Made by a program: the position numbers and the translations under genes. Source: Bacteroidales bacterium UBA755 (GTDB taxonomy: Bacteria; Bacteroidota; Bacteroidia; Bacteroidales; UBA932). Taken from it: 6,154 bases of DNA. Numbering within the stretch: position 1 is the stretch's first letter; each line of letters begins with the position of its first letter. Below the pieces are notes generated by a model. It saw only the letters and a list, made by a program, of their open reading frames with translations, was not told where the DNA came from and ran no database searches. The stretch covers positions 5,033 to 11,186 of the forward strand of contig DBKH01000018.1 in NCBI GenBank assembly GCA_002297815.1, read 5' to 3'. Positions 1 through 6,056 of the stretch are shown here, piece by piece.

Positions 1-717
1 AATGACGTGATGGCTGACGCCAGCTACATCGTAGAGGGACAAGATGCCCTCGTTGTACTTGAGGCTCCGCTTTTCAAGAGTGCCCTCGCGGAGTTTGACT
101 CCTACATCAAGAAGTTGGGAAAACCGATCGCCTCAGCGATTGTGGATTATCACCTCGGTGGCCAGGAAAGCCAGGCTATCGTGATGCCGCAGGGGATGCA
201 CAAGTTCACCAGCGAAGGGGTCTATGCGGCGATGATGTCAGGATTCAAGCAGTCCTTCGGAGATTCGATGGTGGATCTTGCCGAAGGGGAAGTCAGAGAG
301 GTCCCGTTTGGCCAGACCGTGAAACTTGCCGGGGTGGATTTCCGTTTCGACAGAGGCCCGGCCAATGATTTTCCTGGTTCAATGATCCTCATTGACGGCA
401 CAGCCTGCCTCATGCATTGGGCACCGGCAAAGGCTCACATGAATACGCTCCAGATCTCTTCTCAGGAGGCTGTCGGTCAGGTTATTGAAGGTCTCGTTGC
501 GGCATCAAAATCCGAGGCGACCGTTTGGCTCGGCTCCCACGGTGGTGTCGCTGACAAGGCCGCTCTGGAGTTCAGAATCGACTATCTCCGCAAGATTCAG
601 GAACTTCTTGCCGGCAAGCCGGACGCGAAGACATTCTCGGCACAGCTCAAGGCCGCTTATCCGGGACTCGCAGGCGAGGAAGGAGTCGAAGCTCTGGCGG
701 AGGCGCTCTGCAAATAG
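1..717 (+). CDS. Degenerate metallo-beta-lactamase-fold protein (5' end outside window)
   Basis: The frame is open to the first base of the window (Asn-Asp precede a GTG at 7 and an ATG at 10), so the true start probably lies upstream. Residues are numbered from the GTG. The layout follows the metallo-beta-lactamase (MBL) fold: an N-terminal strand pair SYIVEGQDALVVLEAP (6-21), a helix (22-38), then AIVDYHLGG (44-52) where MBL enzymes carry THxHxDHxGG. A later DFPGS (121-125) stands where they carry GHTPGS, and WLGSHGG (174-180) stands for the late PGHG, followed by a C-terminal helical tail. Only scattered histidines survive (49, 137, 178) and the HxHxDH metal site is missing. I infer either an altered metal site or a non-catalytic, binding role. 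Substrate is unknown. The HxlR regulator lies 185 nt downstream on the same strand and could control it. The fold call is moderately sure, the function unknown. Confidence 0.65.
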   Translation, partial: NDVMADASYIVEGQDALVVLEAPLFKSALAEFDSYIKKLGKPIASAIVDYHLGGQESQAIVMPQGMHKFTSEGVYAAMMSGFKQSFGDSMVDLAEGEVREVPFGQTVKLAGVDFRFDRGPANDFPGSMILIDGTACLMHWAPAKAHMNTLQISSQEAVGQVIEGLVAASKSEATVWLGSHGGVADKAALEFRIDYLRKIQELLAGKPDAKTFSAQLKAAYPGLAGEEGVEALAEALCK

Positions 718-785
718 TGGACTTGAATATTCGGTTTTGGGTCATTCTCTTCCAAGGTTGGCGAAAGTCATTTTGGAGGGAATGG

Positions 786-815
786 CTTGATATTCGTGCA
801 TATTCATTAATTTTG
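786..815 (+). promoter_or_regulatory. Bacteroidota-type promoter for the HxlR regulator gene
   Basis: TAATTTTG at 808-815 is a perfect match to the Bacteroidota -7 consensus TAnnTTTG. CTTG at 786-789 sits 18 nt upstream and fits the -33 TTG/TTTG element. Transcription would start near 822, giving a leader of about 80 nt before the start codon at 903. Between the two boxes lie two copies of ATATTC exactly 10 bp apart (790-795 and 800-805), so a protein bound there would face one side of the helix and cover the promoter. No clear terminator of the preceding gene is visible in 718-785. Confidence 0.55.
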
Positions 816-902
816 CATAGCTTTGATGAAAACCTTCTCGACAGGTGTCTGCCCGCTGAGGCGAAGAAGGTGGCATGAAAGCGAAAATGAAAGAATATAA
901 CT

Positions 903-1268
903 ATGGACAGAAAAACAATACAGGATGCGACATTTCCGAATTGTCCTATCCGCAACATACTCTCCCGCGTAGGGGACAAATGGACCATGCTCGTGCTCTA
1001 TACTCTGGAACGGAACGGCACGATGCGCTTCAATGACCTTTACCGAGGCATCCCTGACATATCCCAGAAGATGCTTACAGCCACCTTGAGGACATTGGCG
1101 GAAGACGGCCTCATATTCAGAACACTCTATCCCGGAGTCCCGCCCAAGGTGGAATATTCCCTCACCGAGCGCGGAAAGAGCCTCCTTCCGCACCTTGACT
1201 CGCTCATCGGCTGGGCGATAGAGAACTTTGACGCCATACTAGCGGACCGGAAAAGCAGTGCCCGGTGA
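903..1268 (+). CDS. HxlR-family winged-helix transcriptional regulator
   Basis: This 121-residue protein has the full HxlR layout. The family opening CPIRNILSRVGDKWTMLVLY spans residues 14-33. The helix-turn-helix follows (FNDLYRGIPDISQKMLTATLRTLAEDGLI, about 43-71), then a wing ending in VEYSLTERG (83-91) and a C-terminal dimerisation helix. Family members act as DNA-binding dimers, often switched by thiol or quinone stress. Cys14 is at the position of the redox-sensing cysteine known in YodB (Cys6) and HypR (Cys14) of Bacillus, so thiol sensing is possible but not shown. The start is firm: an in-frame TGA lies at 888-890 and no earlier start codon follows it. The gene has its own promoter and is followed 43 nt later by a methyltransferase gene. 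Likely targets, by position, are itself, the downstream gene and perhaps the upstream MBL-fold gene. Confidence 0.9.
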   Translation: MDRKTIQDATFPNCPIRNILSRVGDKWTMLVLYTLERNGTMRFNDLYRGIPDISQKMLTATLRTLAEDGLIFRTLYPGVPPKVEYSLTERGKSLLPHLDSLIGWAIENFDAILADRKSSAR

Positions 1269-1311
1269 TCAGAGGATGAATTTCTTATCATAACCTCAAT
1301 GTGGAAATATT

Positions 1312-1863
1312 ATGCACAACAAGAATATAATCAAGACAAAACGGTATGAGTCACCATGCGGTACATTGCTGCTGGGTTCATTTGACGGCAGACTTTGCCT
1401 GTGCGACTGGCAGGTGGAGAAGCACCGGGATCATGTGGACAGGCGGCTGAAACGTGTGTTGCGGGCGGAATTTGAGGCTGGAACTTCGGAAGTGATCGAA
1501 GAGACGGTGCGGCAGCTTGACGAGTACTTTGCCGGGAAGCGCAAGGAGTTTGATGTCCCGTTGCTGTTCGTGGGAACGGATTTTCAGAAGAAGGTATGGA
1601 ACGAGCTTCTGAATATTCCCTACGGGCAGACGGTTTCGTACGGAGAGATGGCGGGGCGCATCGGAATGCCGAAATCCGTCCGTGCGGTGGCCAACGCCAA
1701 CGGTGCCAACGCCATTTCGATTTTCGCGCCTTGCCACCGGGTGATCGGCAGTGACGGTTCGCTGACGGGGTATGGCGGCGGACTTGCGGCCAAGAAAATG
1801 CTGCTGGAACTGGAATCGGGCTTGTCAAGGCAGGATTCTCCATTTTTGCTTGCGGACGAGTAG
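1312..1863 (+). CDS. ogt: Methylated-DNA--protein-cysteine S-methyltransferase (O6-alkylguanine repair)
   Basis: This 183-residue protein repairs O6-methylguanine (and O4-methylthymine in many homologues) by moving the alkyl group onto its own cysteine, a one-use suicide reaction. The active-site motif is APCHRVIG with the acceptor Cys141 and His142. SYGEMA (109-114) is the DNA-binding start of the C-terminal domain. Arg124 in SVRAVANANGAN fits the arginine finger that flips the base, and Asn133 fits the asparagine hinge. LTGYGGGLAAKKMLLELE (151-168) is the usual end of the domain. Residues 9-85 form the N-terminal ribonuclease-like domain. Length and layout are those of Ogt, with no AraC/Ada regulatory domain attached. 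The 43-nt gap after the HxlR gene shows no clear promoter, so joint transcription is likely. The tail after residue 170 (about 13 residues) is not conserved. Confidence 0.93.
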   Translation: MHNKNIIKTKRYESPCGTLLLGSFDGRLCLCDWQVEKHRDHVDRRLKRVLRAEFEAGTSEVIEETVRQLDEYFAGKRKEFDVPLLFVGTDFQKKVWNELLNIPYGQTVSYGEMAGRIGMPKSVRAVANANGANAISIFAPCHRVIGSDGSLTGYGGGLAAKKMLLELESGLSRQDSPFLLADE

Positions 1864-1915
1864 CGCAAAAGAAGGCAATATCGCTCTTGTCGATGGTGAA
1901 AAAGCATGCAACGGG

Positions 1916-1939
1916 AGCATATTCGCCCAAAAATGCTGC
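1916..1939 (+). repeat. Left copy of a 24-nt hairpin-forming repeat
   Basis: This copy and one at 3412-3435 share AGCATATTCGCC exactly and 20 of 24 bases overall, in direct orientation. Both lie in noncoding DNA on either side of the - strand lipoprotein gene. Each can fold with a 12-nt loop beginning ATTCGCC. Here the stem is AGCAT/ATGCT, extended by GG (1913-1914) with CC (1939-1940) across one G-G mismatch. Function is unknown; it could be a small dispersed repeat or a recombination scar. Confidence 0.4.
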
Positions 1940-1970
1940 CTATGCGCTCGGAGAATATTGTCCTAAATTA

Positions 1971-2016
1971 TTAAAGAAAATCGGACTGATTAAGGCACAC
2001 TGCCTTTGGCATCAGT
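1971..2016 (-). terminator. Terminator-like stem-loop for the - strand lipoprotein gene
   Basis: Read on the - strand, AAGGCA and TGCCTT pair around a 3-nt loop (2006-1992). They are enclosed by an outer stem of ACTGAT (2016-2011) with ATCAGT (1990-1985), which includes the TGA stop codon. A T-rich stretch follows (TTTTCTTTAA at 1980-1971), as in intrinsic terminators. An interior asymmetry of 4 against 1 nt weakens the structure. On the + strand the hairpin lacks a T-tract, so it is a poor terminator for ogt. Confidence 0.45.
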
Positions 2017-3286
2017 TGGCCATCAGCACTTCCGAATAGTCGCTCGCAGGGCTCGGCAATACGATAGGGGACAGTGTTTTAAGGTTGTTCCAATCAAGAT
2101 CGTAGATGTTCGTGCCGTTGAAGGCATCCGAAAAGTTGAGAAGAAGATGATCCGGCTTTTGGGGATTCGATGTGGCAGATAAAATCCTGCCCATCTTGCA
2201 CGTGTAGATGGCTTGGGACATTTCTCCGGTCTTGGCATTGACTGGGCGGAACAGGCTCGGGCCGTCCTCATAAGTGACAATGTAGCCGGCGTCTTCGCCT
2301 GCCCTGAACGGAATCACGGCCGCGGCTTCGATGTCCTCCACTTTGCGGAATCCGTCCTTATCCAGCATAACCGTGGCCCAATTGCCGTCACCTTTGTTCG
2401 CGGACAGCAGGTATGAGCAAGATTCGGCGCTGCCTATGAATATTCCAGGATAATCACCGAAACATTCAGTCCTCAATCCTTCGGGAAGTGTGAATGTCGG
2501 CTGCGTAGGATGCGGAGTATCAGACTTTGTCATGTAGTCGGCACCTACTTCAATCGGCAAAGTCAGCAAAGTGCAGACGCCATCCTTGCCTGTGATTGCC
2601 ACCACTGCATTGGCAGGAGTCATGACCAAAGCGATGACGTAGGTGGCCAGAGTTTCGGCCTTGCCCGTGAAGAAGTCGACATATTCAGCGGTCTTGACAT
2701 TGCTTTCCCCGGCAATTCCGCAAAGACCGAACGACCTTGGAACATTGATGACAGAATGGAAATCCTCAGGCAGAGCGATGCCAAGAGATTTCCGGCCGAC
2801 ATTGTTCACATCAAGGATGAAACCGTCGATGCTCTTTCCCGCGTTGTCTATGCCGTAAAGCCTAAGCTCTTCAGGCGACTGTCCGTCAGTGATTTTCAAT
2901 GAACCTATCTTCTGGAGCTTGCCTTCGCGCATCACGTTGACTTCCACATCCGCCGCCGGGTATCTGTATGGAAGCATTGCGGTTATGCCATCGGAATCCG
3001 TCTCCTGCTTTTTCGCATAAATGCCGGATGCCTTGCCGACAGGAATCATATTGTCACCGGTCTCCCAAGTGAAGGTGAACATGACATTGTCAGTCTGCTG
3101 ATAGCCAGTACCGTTCAAGTGTATCGCATCACCGGGAGCGCGAGTCAGTCCTTCTTCCTCAAGCCTCGCATCCTGGATGAAAACGACCTCTTCAGCAGGC
3201 TCGAAAGCCTTCTTGTTGCATGAATATATTGCCGTCGCCACCGTCGCCAAGACAAGCAGCGCTCCGATTGCTCTGTTCCGGTTCAT
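2012..3286 (-). CDS. Lipoprotein with IPT/TIG-like N-terminal domain, function unknown
   Basis: The frame is open back to 3427, but the chosen ATG at 3286 puts a lipoprotein signal at the very N-terminus, giving 424 residues. MNRNR is followed by a hydrophobic stretch and IYSC, with Cys23 as the likely lipidated residue. The 47 residues an earlier start would add are rich in Arg and Cys and look noncoding. Residues about 31-110 resemble an IPT/TIG beta-sandwich (APGDAIHLNGTGY near 47-59, then a strand-rich stretch ending KIGSLKI). The rest (about 115-424) alternates short strands and turns and includes GIFIGSAESCSYLLSANKG and TNIYDLDWNN. That could be a beta-propeller or more sandwich domains, but I see no clean repeat. 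Such lipoproteins in Bacteroidota usually sit at the outer membrane and often bind glycans or other ligands; no catalytic motif is visible. It is convergent with ogt and divergent from the barrel operon. Confidence 0.75.
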   Translation of the reverse strand: MNRNRAIGALLVLATVATAIYSCNKKAFEPAEEVVFIQDARLEEEGLTRAPGDAIHLNGTGYQQTDNVMFTFTWETGDNMIPVGKASGIYAKKQETDSDGITAMLPYRYPAADVEVNVMREGKLQKIGSLKITDGQSPEELRLYGIDNAGKSIDGFILDVNNVGRKSLGIALPEDFHSVINVPRSFGLCGIAGESNVKTAEYVDFFTGKAETLATYVIALVMTPANAVVAITGKDGVCTLLTLPIEVGADYMTKSDTPHPTQPTFTLPEGLRTECFGDYPGIFIGSAESCSYLLSANKGDGNWATVMLDKDGFRKVEDIEAAAVIPFRAGEDAGYIVTYEDGPSLFRPVNAKTGEMSQAIYTCKMGRILSATSNPQKPDHLLLNFSDAFNGTNIYDLDWNNLKTLSPIVLPSPASDYSEVLMAN

Positions 3287-3302
3287 AAACTTCGCGTTTT
3301 TC

Positions 3303-3335
3303 AGAGGCCTCTCCGCTTCAAAAAATGTGCGCACA
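3303..3335. promoter_or_regulatory. Two perfect 10-bp palindromes upstream of the lipoprotein gene
   Basis: AGAGGCCTCT (3303-3312) and TGTGCGCACA (3326-3335) are both perfect palindromes, with centres 23 bp apart (about two helix turns). They lie 17-49 bp upstream of the - strand lipoprotein start at 3286. They could be operator sites or leader-RNA structure. A T6 run follows the second palindrome on the - strand. I could not find a convincing Bacteroidota -7 box for this gene. Confidence 0.3.
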
Positions 3336-3411
3336 CGGAAAGTCTCGGATAACGAGTAGATCGAAAACCTGCGACAATGCTTCTGCCTTTGACAAATGCT
3401 CACACGGCGGA

Positions 3412-3435
3412 AGCATATTCGCCACATAATGCCGC
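3412..3435 (+). repeat. Right copy of the 24-nt hairpin-forming repeat
   Basis: This is the partner of 1916-1939, identical over AGCATATTCGCC (3412-3423) and then similar through ATGC and GC. Here GCAT pairs with ATGC around a 12-nt loop, and GCG (3407-3409) pairs with CGC (3433-3435) across a 3-nt bulge. The arms differ from the left copy but the fold and loop start are kept. It lies in the divergent intergenic region 3287-3550. Confidence 0.4.
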
Positions 3436-3493
3436 TTGATATGATTGTGGAAGAGTTGAGTTCGTAATTTGTTGATGAAATGGGAAATATGAT

Positions 3494-3524
3494 TTTGAAA
3501 AACGAAAGGATAAGAGTAAATTTA
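3494..3524 (+). promoter_or_regulatory. Bacteroidota-type promoter for the truncated lipoprotein/barrel operon
   Basis: TTTG at 3494-3497 is followed 19 nt later by TAAATTTA (3517-3524), which matches five of the six fixed positions of TAnnTTTG. The spacing is ideal. Transcription would begin near 3531, leaving a leader of only about 20 nt. A weaker overlapping alternative is TTTG at 3468-3471 with TGATTTTG at 3490-3497 (18-nt gap, one mismatch). Confidence 0.5.
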
Positions 3525-3534
3525 CATCTATCTT

Positions 3535-3548
3535 AAGGAACGGAAGAA
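3535..3548 (+). promoter_or_regulatory. Purine-rich ribosome binding site of the 69-codon ORF
   Basis: AAGGAACGGAAGAA lies just before the ATG at 3551. It is the most Shine-Dalgarno-like start region in the window, where the other genes have weak or no such site. That supports real translation of the short ORF even though its product looks truncated. Confidence 0.5.
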
Positions 3549-3550
3549 AT

Positions 3551-3760
3551 ATGAAACCTTATCTATCAGTCATCATTCTGGCGATTTGTTTGCTTTCTTG
3601 CGATAGCCATCAGCAATACCGAGATACCCTTTCCCAGGTGGAATCATACATCGAGGAAAGGCCGGACAGCGCTCTGGCTGTTCTGGAACAAATGAATACA
3701 TCCGGGTTGTCCGGCAAAGAGGAGAAAGCCAAACACGCATTAAAAAGAATCAAAAAATGA
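3551..3760 (+). CDS. Truncated tetratricopeptide-type lipoprotein (N-terminal remnant or leader ORF)
   Basis: The 69-residue product starts with a lipoprotein signal, MKPYLSVIILAICLLSC, with Cys17 as the lipidated residue. Next comes YRDTLSQVESYIEERPDSAL, then AVLEQMNTSGLSGKEEKAKHAL. From family knowledge this resembles the start of Bacteroidales TPR lipoproteins of several hundred residues, whose first helices read like 'ERPDSAL..L' and 'LSGKE.A.HAL' before a long helical repeat array. Here the likeness stops after KHAL, and six lysine- and arginine-rich residues lead to a stop. The simplest reading is an internal or C-terminal deletion that left only the signal and first repeat. It has a good promoter and ribosome binding site, and its TGA overlaps the ATG of the barrel gene (ATGA, 3757-3760), so it may now serve to couple translation of that gene. 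A genuine small lipoprotein is the alternative. Confidence 0.65.
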   Translation: MKPYLSVIILAICLLSCDSHQQYRDTLSQVESYIEERPDSALAVLEQMNTSGLSGKEEKAKHALKRIKK

Positions 3761-6036
3761 GAAGAGAAGCACAGTACATCCTCATCCTTTTAGGCGTGCT
3801 GTTTTGCATTAATCAAAACGCATATTCGCAGGAAAACATAAGGGGGAAGGTAATGGACATGGGGGCGAATCCGATCATCGGTGTGAACTGCGTTCTTTAT
3901 AATCTGCCGGATTCAACTTTGGTCACAGGGACGACAACAGACCTTGACGGCTATTTTGAATTGAACGTCAAGGAAAACAAAGAGTACCTGCTTCAAATCT
4001 CTTTTGTCGGTTATGAGACGTTAAACCGCGTTTGCCTTCCCGGAAACCTTGGCGACATTGTGCTGAATGAAGATGCCTTGCTGCTCGATGAGGTGGTTGT
4101 CACACCTCAGATTCTGAACACTTTCGGAAACAAGGACCAGTTGATGTTGAGCGGAAGTGCAAGGAAAGTCGGGAATAATGCGTTGGATGCCATCGGAAGC
4201 CTGCCTCAGTTCAAAACCAATGCCTCAAGCGGAGACCTTGTCACGGTGGACAACAAGAGCATACTTGTGCTGCTCGATGGGATGCGTAGGCCCACACGTG
4301 ACCTGATGCTGTTGAAAGCCGAAGACATCAAGAAGATTCTCTTCTACAGCGACCCTCCCGCGAGATACGCGCACGAGAACATCGGAGCCGTCATAGACGT
4401 GACGACCAAGAAGAGAACCGACCGGCTCTACAGCCTGTACCTTGACACTAAAAACGGTGTCACAACCGGCTATGGCACAGATATGCTGTCAATGGCCTAC
4501 ATGGATTCCTTGAATATGTTCACAGCAGCGTACTTCATCGACTACCGCGCTCTGAACAAGAACCGGATGAACAACACTTATTCCTATTCCGACAAGATGA
4601 ATGAATATAGAGGCGTTTCCGGTGATTACAAAGGCCGGTATCATATCGGCCAAGTGGCATATCAACGCTATCAGGGCAGGAATCTTTTCAATGCCAAGGT
4701 GGAATACCGCAATTCTCCCGGCAGACAGGAATATTCACAGAAACTGATCGGCTCGGGCGGGTCCTCTTTGGCCAATGCGCGTAGGCTTGAGAGTGAATAT
4801 TCATCTGTTTCCGCTGATCTTTATTATGCGCATCAATTCAATGGGAATAGGAGCGTCTCATTCAATGTGCTGAATACCTATTACACTTCTGAATCTGATA
4901 ATATGCTGTCAAGCGATGTCGGAGGTTACTCGTTCAACAACCATATTGATAATGAATCATATTCATTGATCGCGGAGGCATTGTTCAGCGACAAGGTTTG
5001 GAACGGTGATTTCAATTTTGGAGCATATTATCAGTATAAAAACCTCGGACAGACATATAATTTCATTGAAAAATCCACTGTCGGGACTCACAAGGAATAT
5101 GTTTACGCTGATTACAGTAATTCTGTCGGAATATTCTCATACAATGTCGGTTTGGGGCTGGAAAACAATCATTATCTGACAGCGACGGATGGGACTTACA
5201 ACTATCTGGTGTTCCGTCCGTCGCTGGCGTTGAACCTGCAATACAGCAAGCATTCCGCGATGAGGCTGACCGCTTCGATCAATTCGTCCGTGCCGAACAT
5301 CGGTGATTTGACAAACAGTGTCGTGACCATTGACGAGCGTTTCTACGCACAAGGCAACACGGATTTGAAACCGTATTATTACTATTACGCGAATCTGAGC
5401 TACAAGTATGCGTCAGAAGATGGGAAAATCTATCTCGCTCCGTCTGTGTCATATTCATACTACCCGGATAAGAATATGCCGACGTTGCTTGCCGAAGGTG
5501 GAAATATCGTAAGACGAATGGCAAGCATCAGTGATGTGCACAGTCTACGGGTATCAATATCATTGAGTTATAAGCCGATAAAGTGGCTCGCTTTCCAGCC
5601 TTTCTACAATTATGAACACCTGAAATACCGTACTCCAAATCGCCCGGTGAACCATAACCTTCATAACGCGGGCGTAAGTGTTCAGTCGCTGCCCGGGAAT
5701 TGGCAGATTATATGGAACGCGAACCTCCCGATGACATTGGTTGACGGAGATATTTACACCAAGACAGGATTCAACACGATGGTGTCGGTATTATACAAAT
5801 TCAAGTCAATGTCCGTGGGATTGGAATATGTCCACAATCCAAACCCGACAAAGTCCTACGCTGTCATCAACGGATTCAGATATTCCGAAGAGACCAAGTG
5901 GGGTAACTTCAAGAATCTAATTTCAGTGAAGTTCACTTATTATCTTTACAAAGGCAAGTCCCGCGGGCACGCTGGGAAGCGCATCAGCAATGCTGACAAT
6001 GATTCCGGGCTTACTGATTATAACACAGCGAGGTAA
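3757..6036 (+). CDS. TonB-receptor-like outer-membrane beta-barrel protein (OMP_b-brl_3 type)
   Basis: The 759-residue protein has a signal peptide (1-24, likely cut after AYS). A carboxypeptidase-regulatory-like beta-sandwich follows (about 27-105, with GTTTDLDGYFEL and ISFVGYETL), then the linker LLLDEVVVTP (108-117) typical of Bacteroidota receptors. A plug-like domain spans about 125-220 (ALDAIGSLPQF, ILVLLDGMRRP, then DPPARYAHENIGAVIDVTTKK). The rest is an aromatic-rich beta-barrel with alternating strand patterns. The end GKRISNADNDSGL is a known tail pattern of this barrel family. It probably sits in the outer membrane, but these proteins are not always true importers and no SusD partner is present, so the substrate is unknown. 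Length is normal and no frameshift is seen. Its start overlaps the preceding short ORF by ATGA and has no separate strong ribosome binding site, so translation is probably coupled. Confidence 0.9.
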   Translation: MRREAQYILILLGVLFCINQNAYSQENIRGKVMDMGANPIIGVNCVLYNLPDSTLVTGTTTDLDGYFELNVKENKEYLLQISFVGYETLNRVCLPGNLGDIVLNEDALLLDEVVVTPQILNTFGNKDQLMLSGSARKVGNNALDAIGSLPQFKTNASSGDLVTVDNKSILVLLDGMRRPTRDLMLLKAEDIKKILFYSDPPARYAHENIGAVIDVTTKKRTDRLYSLYLDTKNGVTTGYGTDMLSMAYMDSLNMFTAAYFIDYRALNKNRMNNTYSYSDKMNEYRGVSGDYKGRYHIGQVAYQRYQGRNLFNAKVEYRNSPGRQEYSQKLIGSGGSSLANARRLESEYSSVSADLYYAHQFNGNRSVSFNVLNTYYTSESDNMLSSDVGGYSFNNHIDNESYSLIAEALFSDKVWNGDFNFGAYYQYKNLGQTYNFIEKSTVGTHKEYVYADYSNSVGIFSYNVGLGLENNHYLTATDGTYNYLVFRPSLALNLQYSKHSAMRLTASINSSVPNIGDLTNSVVTIDERFYAQGNTDLKPYYYYYANLSYKYASEDGKIYLAPSVSYSYYPDKNMPTLLAEGGNIVRRMASISDVHSLRVSISLSYKPIKWLAFQPFYNYEHLKYRTPNRPVNHNLHNAGVSVQSLPGNWQIIWNANLPMTLVDGDIYTKTGFNTMVSVLYKFKSMSVGLEYVHNPNPTKSYAVINGFRYSEETKWGNFKNLISVKFTYYLYKGKSRGHAGKRISNADNDSGLTDYNTAR

Positions 6037-6056
6037 TATTGTTCATACGATATTAC
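6033..6056 (+). terminator. Stem-loop overlapping the stop codon of the barrel gene
   Basis: GTAATATTGT (6033-6042) pairs with ACGATATTAC (6047-6056) over 10 bp, including one G-U pair, around a TCAT loop. The TAA stop of the barrel gene (6034-6036) lies inside the left arm. There is no T-tract after it on either strand, so it may be an mRNA 3'-end stabiliser or a factor-dependent terminator rather than a classic intrinsic one. The remaining 98 bases to the window edge hold no gene I can support. Confidence 0.45.

Noticed and set aside
750..759. CCAAGGTTGG as a terminator hairpin after the MBL-fold gene
   Set aside because: The stem is 4 bp at most, with too small a loop and no T-tract.
875..1024. 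A + strand ORF of about 50 codons from an ATG at 875, overlapping the HxlR gene in another frame
   Set aside because: Most of it lies out of frame inside the HxlR coding region, whose family match is clear, and it shows no recognisable domain or ribosome binding site.
1331..1930. Long open frames on the - strand opposite ogt
   Set aside because: They are opposite a gene with full family motifs. Their translations are rich in Arg, Pro and Ser with no domain pattern, as expected for a shadow frame.
1862..1948. Long-range pairing of AGCGCA (1862-1867) with TGCGCT (1943-1948) after ogt, as a possible structured RNA or terminator
   Set aside because: The loop is about 75 nt, the arms are only 6 bp, and no T-tract follows. 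Chance pairing is likely.
2213..2902. Open frames on the + strand opposite the lipoprotein gene
   Set aside because: They have no promoter, ribosome binding site or recognisable domain and lie fully inside a better-supported gene.
3287..3427. N-terminal extension of the - strand lipoprotein to the ATG at 3427
   Set aside because: It would bury the lipoprotein signal 47 residues in. The added residues are rich in Arg and Cys, and the stretch contains two palindromes and part of the hairpin repeat, as expected of regulatory DNA.
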